Below are positions 34,901-55,163 of a stretch of 64,000 nucleotides of DNA, piece after piece. Below the pieces are notes generated by a model, which was not told the origin of the DNA, did no database searches, and saw nothing but the letters and a program-made list of their open reading frames with translations. The DNA is from Gavia stellata. Its lineage: Eukaryota; Chordata; Aves; Gaviiformes; Gaviidae. The stretch spans positions 6,368,475-6,432,474 of the forward strand of contig NC_082617.1 in the NCBI RefSeq assembly GCF_030936135.1, read 5' to 3'. Numbering within the stretch: the stretch's first letter is position 1; every line of letters starts with the position of its first letter. The position numbers were made by a program, and so were the translations under genes.

Positions 34901-37235
34901 AGACACGGATAGAAAGCTGCCTCCGTACTCAGCCTTGGTCCCCCCTGATGCCCCAGGAGTGTCAGACTATCCTGCAACCCCTTAGAGCAGACAGGACAAG
35001 GGCCAGCTGGGGAGAGGGTTAAAATAGTGATGCCCAAGGTTGGTTTTGTTCAGGTGTGTTCACCATGGCGGGGAGAGGACCCCAGCAGAGACCACCTCCG
35101 CAGCAAGCGCTGGTGGGAGCACACAGAAGGGAGGCAGCAACGGCAGAGAGGCGGCACGAAGGTCCGTGCCGAGGCCACTGGTCTGTATTTAACACCCAGC
35201 AAATACTTCTCCTTTCACAGCCCGAAACCTGAGTGTGAGCACAGCCCACTGGGAAGAGTTCGAGCACCACGCCACGTGCCTGGGGCTGAGCGAAGAGGAG
35301 ATTGTATATGCACCATGGAAAACAGTACGTGGCTGTTCACACGTGGGTGAGGGTGCCAAGACCCCGGGCTGTAGCTCCAGCCACCAAACCAGGGTCTTGG
35401 AGAGAGCTTTTTCAAGGTGGTGGAAATGATTTAGGGGATTAAGTAAAGGCAGGCTTGCTTCGACGCAACGGCGGTTTAAAATAACACACCCCTGCAGATA
35501 CGTGACTCCCCAAAGCACCCAAGCACCTCCAGTGGGAAACCTGGTAACCGCCTGCCTCCCCCTGCCAGGGGGGAGATAGCTAAAGCATGGCATTTTTGCC
35601 CTGAAATTCCTCATTTTGCCCCCCCAGCAGAGGCCAGCTGCCCCCAGGAGCTGCAGCAAGGGGCAGGAGGGGCCGGGGCCCCGGGGCGCTGCACAGCCCC
35701 GCTTCAGCCGAAACCACAACCATTCAAACCCCTAAAAACCTCGAGTTGTTTTGAGATTGGGACTTGCTTTTCTGGCACCCCGAGGTGCTGCACGAGGAGC
35801 GGGTTCACAGACTGGCTGTAAATGCGGTTTGGGAAGATCGCACAAGCCAGTCATCCTCCCGCCCCGGGGGGGTCCAGCACTGTGGCTCCTTTTTGGGCTG
35901 GGGTCCAGCCCTGATCTCCCGGCCCCAGGGGACATCAGGAAAGAGGTAACACCACTCCTGCCACCAAACCAAAGTCACAAGTGCCATTTACTAACGTCAC
36001 CCGCAGCAACAGACCTTTTCCTTTAGTTTTTCCATCCAAATTTTAACGGGACCCAGCCCTAGCCCTGCCCTCTGCCACCTGATTTAGGACATTTTATCCT
36101 GCAAATGACCCAGTCCCCAAGCCAGCTTGACGGGGCTCCCTTTCGCAAAGTGGGGGGGAGTCAAAAAATATCTTACCTTTTCCTCTCCTGTTCTGGCGAT
36201 CTGCTTGTCCACGGCAGGAGACTCTTGAGCTTCCGGAGGTGCCCAAAATCCCACTCGGAGCTGCCAAGCTGGACCCAACATAGCCCCTGACACCCACCAG
36301 CCTCAAGATGCTTCTTTTAGAACTATCTCCCACAGGTTCAGAGGAACTGGGGACAGGGACCCAGGCACAGGTTGAAACCCTCGTGGTGGGGCAGGGGCAG
36401 GTCTCCTCTCCCCATTAGTCAATGGGCAGCACCTGGGAGGCCAGACCCAGCTCCTCCAAATTAACAGCTGGATCACATTTAAATTTGGGCAAGACAAATT
36501 ACATTTAGAGAAAGGCAAGGTGAGTGGAATCAGCCAGACCTGTTTGTCCTTACAAGCCCTGGTGTGATCACTGTTAGCAGAGAAGGGTTTTGTGCCCAGC
36601 CAAGAGGCAGGAGACCGCATCTGAGGAGTAAAATTACATCAGTTAAACAAATGCAGAATAGATTTTGGGGACCTTTGTCATCAGGCTGAAAGAGATGGAC
36701 ATGAGTAGAGCACCAGTGCAGAGACTCACGTACCCCTGTGTCAGTCCAAGGCATTAGCAGAGCTGAAACCACACTAGTTCTGAGTGCCTGGGTAGCACGA
36801 GCTTTTGATTTCTCAAAAAGATTGAATCCCCCTTTCCTTCAGAGCACACTTACTGACCTGCCAGCATAGCACGACTTTGCTCCAGGAACCTGGTTTCCTC
36901 TTTACAGCACAGGTGTGGAAAATGGAACCAGAAGCAGCTCAGCACCCAGGCAAGCACTGTCTGTGATTGGGGCAGCGTGGGGAAGTCCGTAGCTTCTCTA
37001 GGCCCTCTTAGACTTATAATTAGATAAAAAGGAAAAGAAAAATACTTCTTTCTTTGGTAAATTCTCTCCTGCTGGTGCATTGGCAGTTCCACTTATCCTG
37101 TTATTGTTGTTTTGGAAGGAGCTGTGTCAAACAAAAGAAACTGAAAAAGGAAACAGCCCACGCATGGAGCCTGCGGCTGCGGTCACAGCATCACCTCCTC
37201 TGGGCACCCACCAGCCTGGGAGCGCGGGTAACTGA
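31915..37235 (+). CDS. Diverged AGP-like lipocalin B (terminal exon uncertain)
   Basis: Second tandem lipocalin. Certain exons: 31915-32028, 32573-32715, 33421-33494, 34321-34431, 35221-35324, encoding 182 residues with family phases; exon 2 has exactly the same length (143 nt) as in gene A. Signal peptide MAVVRVSAVLSLVVLLPAAA, Gly-X-Trp as G41-T-W43 in LLGTWLYVAG, cysteines C23, C90 and C167, and sequons at N33, N93/N94, the NST of GNSTL, the NLS of MNLSS, and N150. TCLGLSEEEIVY parallels RCLGFTEEEMFF of gene A. The last exon is inferred: my preferred choice is 37119-37235 (ELCQTKETEKG..., total 220 residues) because it places the fourth Cys third in the exon, as in gene A, and sits just before an AATAAA. 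Alternatives are listed separately. Open reading through five exons with intact splice sites argues against a pseudogene. Confidence 0.8.
37119..37235 (+). CDS. Candidate terminal exon of lipocalin B (preferred)
   Basis: After a T-rich tract ending ttttggaag, frame 0 reads ELCQTKETEKGNS and continues to a TGA at 37233-37235 (39 codons with stop). Like gene A (DACPLPGEKTGEG) it has Cys at position 3 followed by a charged Glu/Lys-rich tail, and AATAAA lies 14 bases after the stop. The acceptor is only moderate. Competing candidates in the same phase are 36908-37027 (HRCGKWNQKQ..., stronger acceptor tttacag) and 35628-35735 (QRPAAPRSC..., shorter intron). Reading through the exon 5 donor would give VRGC and stop at 35429. 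Confidence 0.4.
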   Translation, partial: ELCQTKETEKGNSPRMEPAAAVTASPPLGTHQPGSAGN

Positions 37236-37248
37236 TGCCACGTTAGGC

Positions 37249-37254
37249 AATAAA
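37249..37254 (+). promoter_or_regulatory. Poly(A) signal AATAAA, probably of lipocalin B
   Basis: First canonical plus-strand hexamer that I find after lipocalin exon 5, followed by a T-rich stretch (atgtttttctc). It would end transcripts that use the 36908 or 37119 terminal exon. Confidence 0.5.
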
Positions 37255-37269
37255 TGTTTTTCTCAAATT

Positions 37270-39150
37270 CAATGCATTTTGCTGCCAGGATGCTGGAGAA
37301 CAGGGGTTCTGAAGAGATCAGAAGCAGGGATTGCAAAAAGGAGTTGAACACCCAATTCACCTTATGTGTCATTCAACTAATAGTTGGGAAAAGTCAACCT
37401 TAAGCAATCAGGGATGCAAGACAAGGTGACACGGGGAAGTTTTTTCAGTGCTGACTCAGTCCGCTCAGCTTCACACCAAGCTTGCAAGAGAGCTCTACTA
37501 AAAAAGCAGTACTTAAATGAAGCAGTAATAGATGCTAACCAGAAGAGGGCAATCATTAACTATTTTAAAGGTGTGCCAAGCATTTGATGAGTAACTCGAA
37601 TATATAGAAGGCTAGAAACTTATCTTTAACTGTACGGTCCGAGAGGAAGAGGGTGCTTAGCTAGAAGCAACCACACAATTCTCATGACAGCAGCTTGACT
37701 GCCAGAAGTAGCCCAGCTGGGGCCGATGTTCCTGCCCAAACCCTTTGGACCAGGCGAGAGCTTCCTAACAATGTTCATCCACAGCAGGGTTTGCAACATA
37801 ATATGACAACACTGACAAGTTATCCTCCTGCCAGAGAGGGAGAGGGTGCTCACCCAACCCAGGCTGGATTTTTACTTCCCAGAGAAAAAGGTCCTGTTTC
37901 CTCCTTTCCCTGTAAGCTCGGCACCCTGGAGGGGAGAAGGCTCAAGAGCCAAGATTCACATCGCTCTCCGTGCCTCTGGTGCACCCCTGCACTCGTTGGG
38001 CACCTCATGCATCCCTTATCACACCCCCAACCCCAAAGGGAGGAAAGCACTGTCACTCTGTGTTTGTGAAAGTGGGGGGAGTTTAAAAAAAGACTGCTTT
38101 TGCTGCCCGTCTAGAAAGTAATGCAGTCTCAGCTCTAACCTAGTAATTAAGCACTGAAAATATCTCTCTTCCTTAAAAAGGAAGAAAAGGAGAAAAGCTG
38201 GAGGGAACACAGCGAAGAAGAGAGCCCTGCTCCTCCCTCTGCGGCAGCAGGGTGCCCTGTCCCTGTATGGCACCGTTTACTGGGCAGCATTTCAGTGTAG
38301 AGCCTTTGGTCCGATTCCTGTAGTAAAAACCAAGTTTACAAGGTCAAGTACAGCTGATTCCCTCCTGGTCTCAGGGCGCAGGTACCTGGCCAGCCCTTGC
38401 GTCAGACACACCTTTATCAGCTTGTGACACGAAACATAACCCCCACCTCGAGAAGCGAGACACTTAAAGGGTAGGAGAGGGCAGCGGTGCGAGTGGGGAT
38501 GCTGCCAGCGGCCTTGAGTGCTGCTGTCCAGAGAGCGTCGATAAGGGTCTCAGCTGACTGAAGCTGACACCGCTGGAAAGCAGTGGCTCAGATTACAAGG
38601 ACCCAGACTTTATGAGTAGATTTATAGCTGAAGAAAAGCCTTGAATTACAGTCAAAGACGTAAGGAACCAACAAACCCAGCCTGGCCCCCGCGGCAAGTT
38701 TTATTAACCAAATCGGAAGCCACTTGCCTACCAGCTATGGTTCATGAATGACCTTCAAGGATAGTTCCTGTTGGTTTTTTTTGTTGAAGAAACAATTGTA
38801 CAAAGCCTTTCTTTTGAAAACCCTATAAGCCAGGTTCCTTCGAGGGCATAACTGGACTGCAGTTTCCAGCTTTTCTGGGAAACGAGCTTCTCTGGACAGA
38901 GCTATGGATACAGCACAGATGATCAAAGTCCAGCAGCACTCAGAGACAGGTTAACAGTATCTGAACATCCCTAACTCATCACTACCATCACTAGCCTCGA
39001 TCTCGAGTTTGCTGGTTTTGCCTTTAAGAATCCTGTAAAGTCCTTCCCAGTGTCAGTATCCTTGGTGAGGATCATCCCAGGAAGAGTCTGGCCACAAACA
39101 GCACCAATAAACCATATCGAGAAAGAGATGCAGACCCGTGGTATCTCTTT
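37270..39150. other. Intergenic gap between convergent lipocalin B and SLC25A25
   Basis: About 1.9 kb between the inferred 3' ends of the two converging transcription units. No exon, RNA gene or repeat that I can support. Confidence 0.5.
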
Positions 39151-39154
39151 GACA

Positions 39155-41514
39155 GACCTTTATTAGCAGACTGTTCCCTACATGAAGAATCCAAGTTAGA
39201 TTTGCATTATAACAATTTGTGGTTACAGCTACAAAGATGGTTGTCATTTTGCATTGATTTTTGCATTCTGATATTCATATTCCCATTAGGCCACACTGGT
39301 AGGAAGGAGCCACTGCAGAATTTATGACAGGTCTCAAGAAGGGCCGGGGGTGGAAAAAAATCATATCACTAATCCACATTGGTTAGATTCCCACACGGCT
39401 AACTACTGACAGTTCTGGGTAGTCAAGGCAGAGCCTCACCTGGAAGACTCTCCATGAACCACCAAAACCTGTCAGCAAAAAAGCAGCTGCTGAGTGCTAG
39501 CAAATCCTTTTCCGATTTCTCACACACTTCTCCACAGTGCCTGTTTGCATGTGAAGAGCACTGGCGCAGCAGCAGGGTCTGCTGGCTCAGCCTCAAAGCA
39601 CAACTGCAGCAGCTTGTGTCCGAGTGCAAGTTTCCTTCCGTCTCTCTGGAAACTTGTATTTCCTTTAGTCCCTGAGATTTCTCCCCTCCCCCCTTACCTA
39701 AAAACTCCCCAAGATCGCTCTCAATTAGCCAACGTGACATCCAACATACACAGACCTTCTACTTCCCAACTTCAGCCATCCACCTGAAAGCCTTTCAGCC
39801 ATGCACAGAGGCAATTCCGAAGTAAGGCAAGCCTCACAGTGCACCCTCTCCCCTCCTCCCAAGGTACTGCTTCCTCACCAGCTCCCTTCTCTCCTATGGC
39901 TTCTTGCTACAGAATTTCTCTGGGCTGAGGTCCTCCAGCAACAACCCCAGACGTGGGAAAGACAGCTCAAGCCCCAAAGGGAAGGTAAGCAAGAGACTTT
40001 AGCGTGCCTCCCTATGACTCAGCTGTGTGATGTAAGAGAACAAATAGAGAACTTTTTAAAACAGGAGAAATTACAAGCACAGTAACAATATTTAAACAAG
40101 TCTATAAAAATAGTCTGACATAACTCTGTTCAAATAAATACAAAATAAATATGCTTTAAGCAGTAAAACAGTGGAATGCAACGCTGGTCCATTTTGCTGA
40201 AAATGAAGAGTTGGATGAGGATCTCCCAGGCCTCAGAAGCCAGATCCTATCAACTAAAGTAGCCCATAATGCAGTCAGAGAAATTGTAAAGCCATCTCTT
40301 TCCCTTAGCCTTACGAAAAGCACCCTTTGAAAGAAAAGCAAGCGTGTCTTCAGGACTGAAAGCTCACCTCTCCCAGTGACAACCAGCCCCTCTCCCTAAC
40401 ACCCCTTCCCACAGCAGACATAATCCCAGCTTGGGGACTCCATCCTGCTAATGCAAACCTGAACGTCAATCTACAGAGGTCTAAAGAGATAGATAGCAGC
40501 GTAGGCACGGGGTTTGGAAAAGGTTCACCAGCTATCCTTGGCACCAGGCAGAATGGAATTCAGAGGTCCATGCAACGCTGCACAGGGGCTCTCGTGTCGT
40601 GCTGGGAGCACAACTGCACAGGAGCTGTGAAATATTGTCTTTTGTTCACTAAAGCCATGCATCAAGGTGCCAGTCCATCCAGGGCTCTCCTGCCTTCCCC
40701 TTTCCAAGCCCCTGCTGAGTATAAGACAAGCCAATCCCGGCATGCAAAGGATACAGGCATGCAGGCTCTAGTCTGCTGCTTCTGTTAGTAAGTGCATCTT
40801 GTTAGTGGATTTATGAGACACACTTAAACCTATAAAAAATAAATAATCCTAATTCTTCATCAGGCTGGCCTAAGTAACCTTCAGCCTGACTGGATAAACC
40901 ACTGCCCACCAGCCCTCAAAACCAGTATAGGTCAAAGTTACGTTTCATGTCAAGTCTTGGAAGCAGAACATGAATGTCTCCTACCCAAAGGAATATATGT
41001 AAACATAATAACAAGCCTGGTGTGGCAGCAGCTCCTACACGAGGTTTGTACAAATTTAAACAACAGGTAGGAAGATAAACAACTGAATGGAAAAAGAAGC
41101 TCTCTGAATGGAAAAAGAAGCTCTTTCAGCAAGTCAGAAGGTGCTCATCTGCAGGCAAACAGCTCTGTACATGCAATACGCTGAAAGCAGACCTGTTACC
41201 CAAACCTTTGCTACTCTGCCATACTGCTGGGAACTGACCTCAGCAACTTGTGCCTTAAGATTCTCCCAGGAGTTCGCCTCCTGGTCTCCCAAAAGGCCCA
41301 ACAAAAAGGACCACGTGATGGTTTATGTGGAGCTCTGAGTAGCAAGATGGCAAAGGACACCAGATCCTCCCCTCCCCCTTACTGACTCCGATCTGAGATT
41401 TCACAGCTTTGCTTAGTCAGCTTAGTGTCAACACATTCACAGAATGAGAGATGGCTATACGTCTTGGGATTGCACCCCAAGATTTCAGAGTTCAAAGTCC
41501 CCGGCATCTCCTGG
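39155..41514 (-). other. SLC25A25: SLC25A25 3' untranslated region
   Basis: From the stop codon at 41517-41515 towards lower coordinates there is no coding frame and no earlier minus-strand AATAAA until 39164-39159. A 3' UTR of about 2.35 kb is long but acceptable for this gene. The end is inferred from the hexamer only. Confidence 0.6.
39159..39164 (-). promoter_or_regulatory. SLC25A25: Poly(A) signal AATAAA of SLC25A25
   Basis: TTTATT on the plus strand, that is AATAAA on the minus strand, followed in the transcript direction by ggtctgtcaaag and then a T/G-rich stretch. It is the first canonical signal after the stop codon. Confidence 0.6.
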
Positions 41515-49116
<7,602 letters not shown>

Positions 49117-52100
49117 TTTTCTGAGCCGGACACTCAGCTGCCCTGCTCAGACCAGCCGGGAAGGGAAGTAAAACTGAATGATTCCCCTGAGCTAATTTCA
49201 GTGCGTAGTGGAAAGGAAATGCCAGCAAGTCTCATGACACACGCCTATGAGCAAACCCGGCTCTGGTGGGATTGGCTGTTCGAGCCCTGCCCTTCTACTT
49301 AAAAGGGAAGCCGGCTGTACAGTCCCACCCAGCTGCCAGTGAGACACCAGATCCCAGATCCAGAGGAGGCATGTGAGCTGCCTCCCATTGCTCAACACCA
49401 GGCTCCCATTAAGACCTTACATCACGCTCACCGCAAGTTAACTCTTACTGGGCGTCTCATTTAACCCAAGAGGCTTTGGCCAAAATCCAAGATGCTCACT
49501 TGCTGTTCCTTACATCCGATCGGTCCTTTCCGCTTACATCCGATCGGTCCTTTCCGATCCTGTGCTCACCCCTCCAGGGATTTACACATGCAGCACAGTA
49601 GGGACCAGTCTTGCTCATAACAACACAGGAGGGCTCTCACTGTCTTCCTCTTCCCAAAATTCTTCCTCTAAAACACACTAAGAGCAGGATGCCAGCCACT
49701 TAGTGCTTTCATACATGTTTGGGATATCCAGATGAAGCAAAAGCCTTGAAATTCCACTTTTATAAGGTTACTTTGCCATGCCAGAGTTGATTGGCTTTGG
49801 TTGGAAATCCTCCCAAAAAACACTTGTGGCAGCTAGCAGCAGGCAACCCCTGCATACCAAGACCTCTCTCCTCTGAAGCACTCAGGAGTTACCAGTATAG
49901 GCAGCAATAAAGCCTGTGGAGAAGGTTTGCCAGTGCCAAATACCCAGAAAACCACCAAAATCAAGGGCAGGCTTCAAAACAGACCCAGCTGCTTCAGAGC
50001 CTCCTAGCTAAGCATCCACACAGCAGTTACAACAGCTTACTAGTTTTTCCTCCTCTCCCAACAACAATTAAACATTGCAGTCGGATATGTGCTATAATGA
50101 GAAGTGGCCCGGGCAGAACAACATTTTCCAGTTTCTACCATTTACAATTTAACCGCTTTGTAAGCGAGTTCCTCAGCTTTCATCAGGAGCAAGCCAGGCT
50201 GAAGAGGGAGTGTGGCACATGCATCATTTAATGCTGATATAATTACAGGCTTCTGAGCATTTAGTGGAGTTTGATGTATAGGATAACACCTAGCACTACA
50301 GCAAGAGTACCAAAGAAGCGCAGCAGGTAACAATACTGCTCAGTACAGAATTACCGACTGCTAACATGGATTTTAAAATATAGTCTTGATATTCAAAGAG
50401 AAGCTCTCACACAAGGAAGATGCAAAAACCCATAGCCAATAACCAAAACGCTAGAATCCTGCCTGCACTTGAAGTAACACGGCATGTTTGCTGCCCTGGT
50501 TTAAGCCAGCCCAGCCGACAGCTTTCCCCACCGCTGCGGACACAGCAACATTTTCTTGTGCTTGCTCTGTTTAAACAGACTGCCTGGCCAGCGCAAAGTC
50601 CAATAAGCACTCCCCTCCTCAGATCCTAATGCACAAGGGGCCTTTACATCTTTACTGTGGTATTTTGCTCTTTAGATTTAAAGAAAAGCCAAGGTCTGTA
50701 ATGAGCTGTATGTGGAGCTGCATGTCAATCACAGGCATTGGGAAAATTTAATCTGGGGCTTTATTTCAAAGATTTTTTTTTCTTTTTTTTAAAAAAGCTT
50801 AATAGATCACGACTCGCAGCAATTCAGTACCCTTGAGAATCGTGACCTACAACAGTTTCCTACAACGGCTGACCTACAACCATGCCCTCCCCCTGTCACC
50901 TCACCTACCACGGCACTACTGCCGCGTTACCTAACCAGGCTTAACCTACTCCCTGCTGACGTCTCTCTGCACGAAAACAGGATCTTCTCAGGGCCTCCAG
51001 ATCCTCTTAAAGATCAGCTGCAGCAGCTCACTACATGCACGCCAACAGCACACCCCAGCCTTCCCACCAAGCTGAGCCTCACTTCAAGCAGCACCCTAAT
51101 GCTACACGCCACCGGCCAAAAGCAAACGCCTTCAGCAGCCTGACCAAGGCGAGCAGCTCCCCCCTGCCCAGCTCCAGGTAGTAAGTGAACAAATGTAACT
51201 CAGCTTTGCCCCACCAGGCCTTAAGATCCTCCGTAGTTCTTCCCACAAGTTGCCAAGCATCACTATTATAGCTGCTTGGCAGCTCAGTTGCTATGCCAAC
51301 ATGATGCAGATTTTCCTCATAAACTCTGTCTGGAGCTGGCAGCTAGAGACAAAAGGCAAAATCCCCACATTTTAGGGGAAAAAAAAGTGCTACAACCTAC
51401 CTCAGAGGAAAGGAAAAAGGTAATGAGGTTAAGAAAGCTGATTTTAAGCAGGGTATTAATTACAGGACAGCGAGCTGAGAAGGAGAGACATTACAAATGA
51501 AGTGTGTATCAGCAATTCTGGTTATAATGACAAAGGGAACTTAAACAGGCATTAACAAGCATTTAGATTTCACCTAAAAGAATCCTGGTAAACCTAGAAG
51601 TACTCAAAAGCACGACAGCTCTCCAGAGCTGCAGGATCAGTGCTGCTGTAACACAACTAGCAGGGGGTCACCGCCCAAGTCTCAGCACACGCAGCCGGTC
51701 CCGCTCCCCCAGCCGCTGCAGCGTGCGTGTGGCTGCACCACTGCAGGCAGCAGCGCACCCACCCCAGGGCTTCAGACATGTGCTACGGACAGTACATCCC
51801 TCATTAGCACCGTCTATTCCTGATCAAACCAAGGACAGGGCACAGAGCACCAAATAAAGTCAGTCCTTTCAAGTCACTCCTCCCTGATATTTCTTCCATC
51901 CACCAATTCTGCCAATGAAGCCAGAGCTGGACCTGCACGTTTTTGGTCGATTAGGTAGCTAAGGTCCTCCTCTGCTAAAGGGAGAACTAGACAGGTCCAT
52001 CTTCCTTCTACAGAAGGCTCGCTTTTCTTGCCGTCACGGAAGCTGCAAACTCATTGTCCATTTTATTTATAGGATTTGGTTCTTATTTAAATGCTGCACG

Positions 52101-54938
52101 AGTTACCAGTTTCAACACCCTGCCATTCCAACGCTAACCTTTCCGAGTCATTTGTACTCTTCTAGGCATCTGCTTCATCACCGGTTTACTACATCAGCTC
52201 CACAAAGTACCTCCCAAAGGATGGGAAGATGCAGCCATACAAGGAGCAGGAAAGTATGCTGTTTAATTTTGAATTTACTTTGCTAAAAAAAAGTCTCTAA
52301 AAATATCAAGTGCCAGCGAGCGTCACAGGCACATAACTAACATCCTCCTTCACAGGCAAAACAGCTTTCTGGGTGAGTACACCGTGGGCCACAGAGAGAA
52401 CCGCTATTGCTCGAAGTTTTCACTAGGTTCTGCTGACTTGGTGTTTTTTAATTTCTGGAAACTAGCTTGTAATTAATTGTACAGTACAGAAAGTCCTCAC
52501 AAAGCACAAACAAAGAGTGTAAAGCATATGAAGGCAGGGAGTTAATCATTTAAGAGACCCCAGCAGAGTAAAGAGCTGCAGCCAGCCAAGGCTGTGAAAG
52601 GGGAAGGATAGAGACCAGGGAAGGCAGACAACACTACATGGTATTTGACATAAAGGTAACGAGGAATGGTGATCTGTTCCACTGACAACACACAGATCCA
52701 AAGTTAAAAGTCCAAATGGTGACATCAGGGGCAGATCATACCCCTCTCGCGTGTACGCACACCCAGAGGCCAACGCATCACATTTGCAATCAGTATTTTC
52801 TCTCACATTTGCAGAAATAGCCTCATGTTGAAATCATTACCTTCAAGCAAGGATCCGAGCAGAAAGACGCCAGCTACAACGTGAATATTGAAGAGCCAGG
52901 GCTGGGAAACACCTCAGGTCACATTTATCAATACATGCAAATTCCTTACAGGAACCCAAGTATTGGGCGTGATATTTTGTGTGTTTTTAGCAGATATGTA
53001 GTTACAGGTGTTTTTACAAAACAAAGTGGCATACCAAGTCAAGAGATTTCTCCCAAGGTCACAGACATTCAGTGTCAGAGAACAAAAGCTGTGTGTCCCC
53101 CACATTTTCTTTAAACACCAAGTAATACTGTTTGTTCACAGTGGTTTATAATCTTTCCCTAAGGCTGTATGAGACTTTTTGCAACACTTCTCCTTCAGAC
53201 AGGTAATTAGAACACAGATTCTGATCAAGCACAAACAAGTCACTGCAGCTTTAACAAGTTACTGTCCATCAGCTGAGCCACAATGGCTGGGTGCAGTATT
53301 AGCCGGCCTGAATTGCAAGGTAAAACATATCTGCATAATCCTCAACAGAAGAGCTTTACGTTGCGTTTTACTTTACAATCAGGGCAGGCTAAAATTATAC
53401 AGTCACAACCTCCTAGCAGATGGACAGTTACTTCCTAAGCTGCAGTAACTCCATTTTACCACGTCCCTATCCTTTAGGTATATCTCCATTAGCCAATTTT
53501 AGGGTTCCTATGCAGCAAAACTTCCCAGGGTCACACAGGAAAGAGGAGATTGGTATCAGCTTTCAGAGAAAGCTTCATTTGCAGGTGTGAACAGATGGAC
53601 TCTCCCTGACTGAGGGACCATTGTTCCCCTGGAAGACGCCAGAGATTTTCAGCCCTACGCTTTGAAGGTTTTCATCACAACCTCCTTCAGTTCTGAGCCT
53701 CTGTCCTTCTTCAACCTCTGTGCACAAAAGTCCTCCTCTTCTCAAAATGCGCACGCTCCTCTCTTTCAAGAGGATGCACAGTGCTAACAATAAGGACGAA
53801 GGCAAAAGTCCCTGCAGATTTCTTCAGTCTGATTCAAGCAGGGAGTGGCTTCTGCTCCCCAAAATGCAAAATGCCACCCTGCCTGTTTCCATCCAAAACG
53901 GCAGCGGAACAGATATTCATGCCCTCTACAACCTGAACCTGTTTGTCCCCCATTTTAGAGAGAAAGCTTACAGCAACAACCATGCCCGATTCCCTGTCAA
54001 ATAAGCTGGATCCTGCAAGTCACGCACCCCTACCCCTGCTGCAGCCCTTCAGTATTATCCCAAGCTCCCACCACTCGCAGGGGTTATACCAGACTCCTTC
54101 TCCCCTAATCCCAGGTCACTCCCTTGGTCTTAAAGCACATGTAGTCAGAGCTGACTGCACCATCCTCAGGAGAGACAGACAGCATTCCCTCTCCATCAAA
54201 AATAAACCAGAATTGCCATCAGCCAGCACTGTGCTAGGAGCCCAGGCACTAAACTAAGCAGCTTTTGTTCGCCTCCCCCCAGACAAAGCCTCACCATTAA
54301 TTCTCCGCCAATTGTGCGCACCCACCACCTCCCTGCTCTCCCATCCCCTCCCCCGGGAAGTTCCCATCCTCACGCAGATTTTAGTCTCTCCCTTATGCCA
54401 CCCGCTCCCCAGGGACAGGCTTTCCTCTCTTCCGGGCTGTGCCATTCAAATAATACAGCCAGTTACTCATTTGCTCAAGACAAGCTAGCTTTTCCAGGGG
54501 CTTGCCAAATTACCAGAGACTGACTCCGGAAAATTTTAGGATCTACTTCATCCTTTGCCGGTCTCCAGTGCAGGGGTGGGACTCGCCACTAACCTGCATT
54601 ATCATTCCCTGCCCTCTCAGTCATGTTTCTTACAAGTTGCCCAGGAACCTTCGAGACCCCCGTATTCCCCCTTGCCCCCTAAAGAGCATTTTTCTCCCCC
54701 TTTGAACATCGTGTCTGAAAGGTTAGATCACCAGTCATTCCCCTGGTCCCCCCACATTTCCCTTCTAGCAAGCACCCGCGACCCTGCTCCCTTTTCCTGC
54801 TTCTCTCCCCCCTCCCCAAACACGCGTACACCCCCAGCTACTCACGCACTCCACCTGCAACACCCCTGCTCCCAGCAGACCACACACTCCGCTGCCATGT
54901 GCGCCAACCCCTCCTCAGGCCCCTGGACATCCCGTTAC
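49117..54938 (-). other. SLC25A25: SLC25A25 upstream / intron between the two first exons
   Basis: Promoter region of the 53-residue form near 49120-49320 (CCAAT on the minus strand), then intron of the 75-residue form. No other gene is supported on either strand; open frames around 54300-54900 on the plus strand are C/T-rich low-complexity sequence. Confidence 0.55.
49511..49558 (+). repeat. Direct tandem duplication, 24-bp unit
   Basis: The unit containing tacatccgatcggtcctttc occurs twice in direct succession (starts 49511 and 49535). It lies 0.4 kb upstream of the 53-residue first exon of SLC25A25. Confidence 0.85.
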
Positions 54939-55163
54939 CTTTGGAAAATGCTCTGCGGGTCCAACCACCAGTAGGATAGTTGGTCTCCTTTCAGTGGGAT
55001 CAGTCCCTCTGTCCTGTGGCTTCCCCAACATCTTTGGCCCTTTCTCCCCGGGGCCTGGAAGTGGGGTGGTGTTTCTGGCCTCATCCTCTTTTTCATCTGC
55101 AGGACCTTGGCATATGGCCCTGGGAAGGAAGCTAGACAGAAAATGCCAAAGGGTCTGCAGCAT
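54939..55163 (-). CDS. SLC25A25: SLC25A25 alternative first coding exon, 75-residue type
   Basis: Reads MLQTLWHFLSSFLPRAICQG to the end PTILLVVGPAEHFPK, then a donor (AAG|gtaacg) in phase 0, exactly the phase of the common exon at 46379. The product would be 491 residues, or 503 with the cassette exon. The beginning and the RRPTILLVVGPAE-FPK end match my memory of a human SLC25A25 isoform with a different N-terminus, so this is a conserved alternative start and not a chance frame. It has a hydrophobic start followed by an acidic, proline-rich middle. No EF-hand is present. A GC-rich patch 0.5-0.7 kb upstream probably holds its promoter. Confidence 0.88.

Noticed and set aside
54264-54974. Open frames on the + strand near 54.3-55.0 kb
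   Set aside because: C/T-rich low-complexity sequence without splice support, antisense to the alternative SLC25A25 exon.
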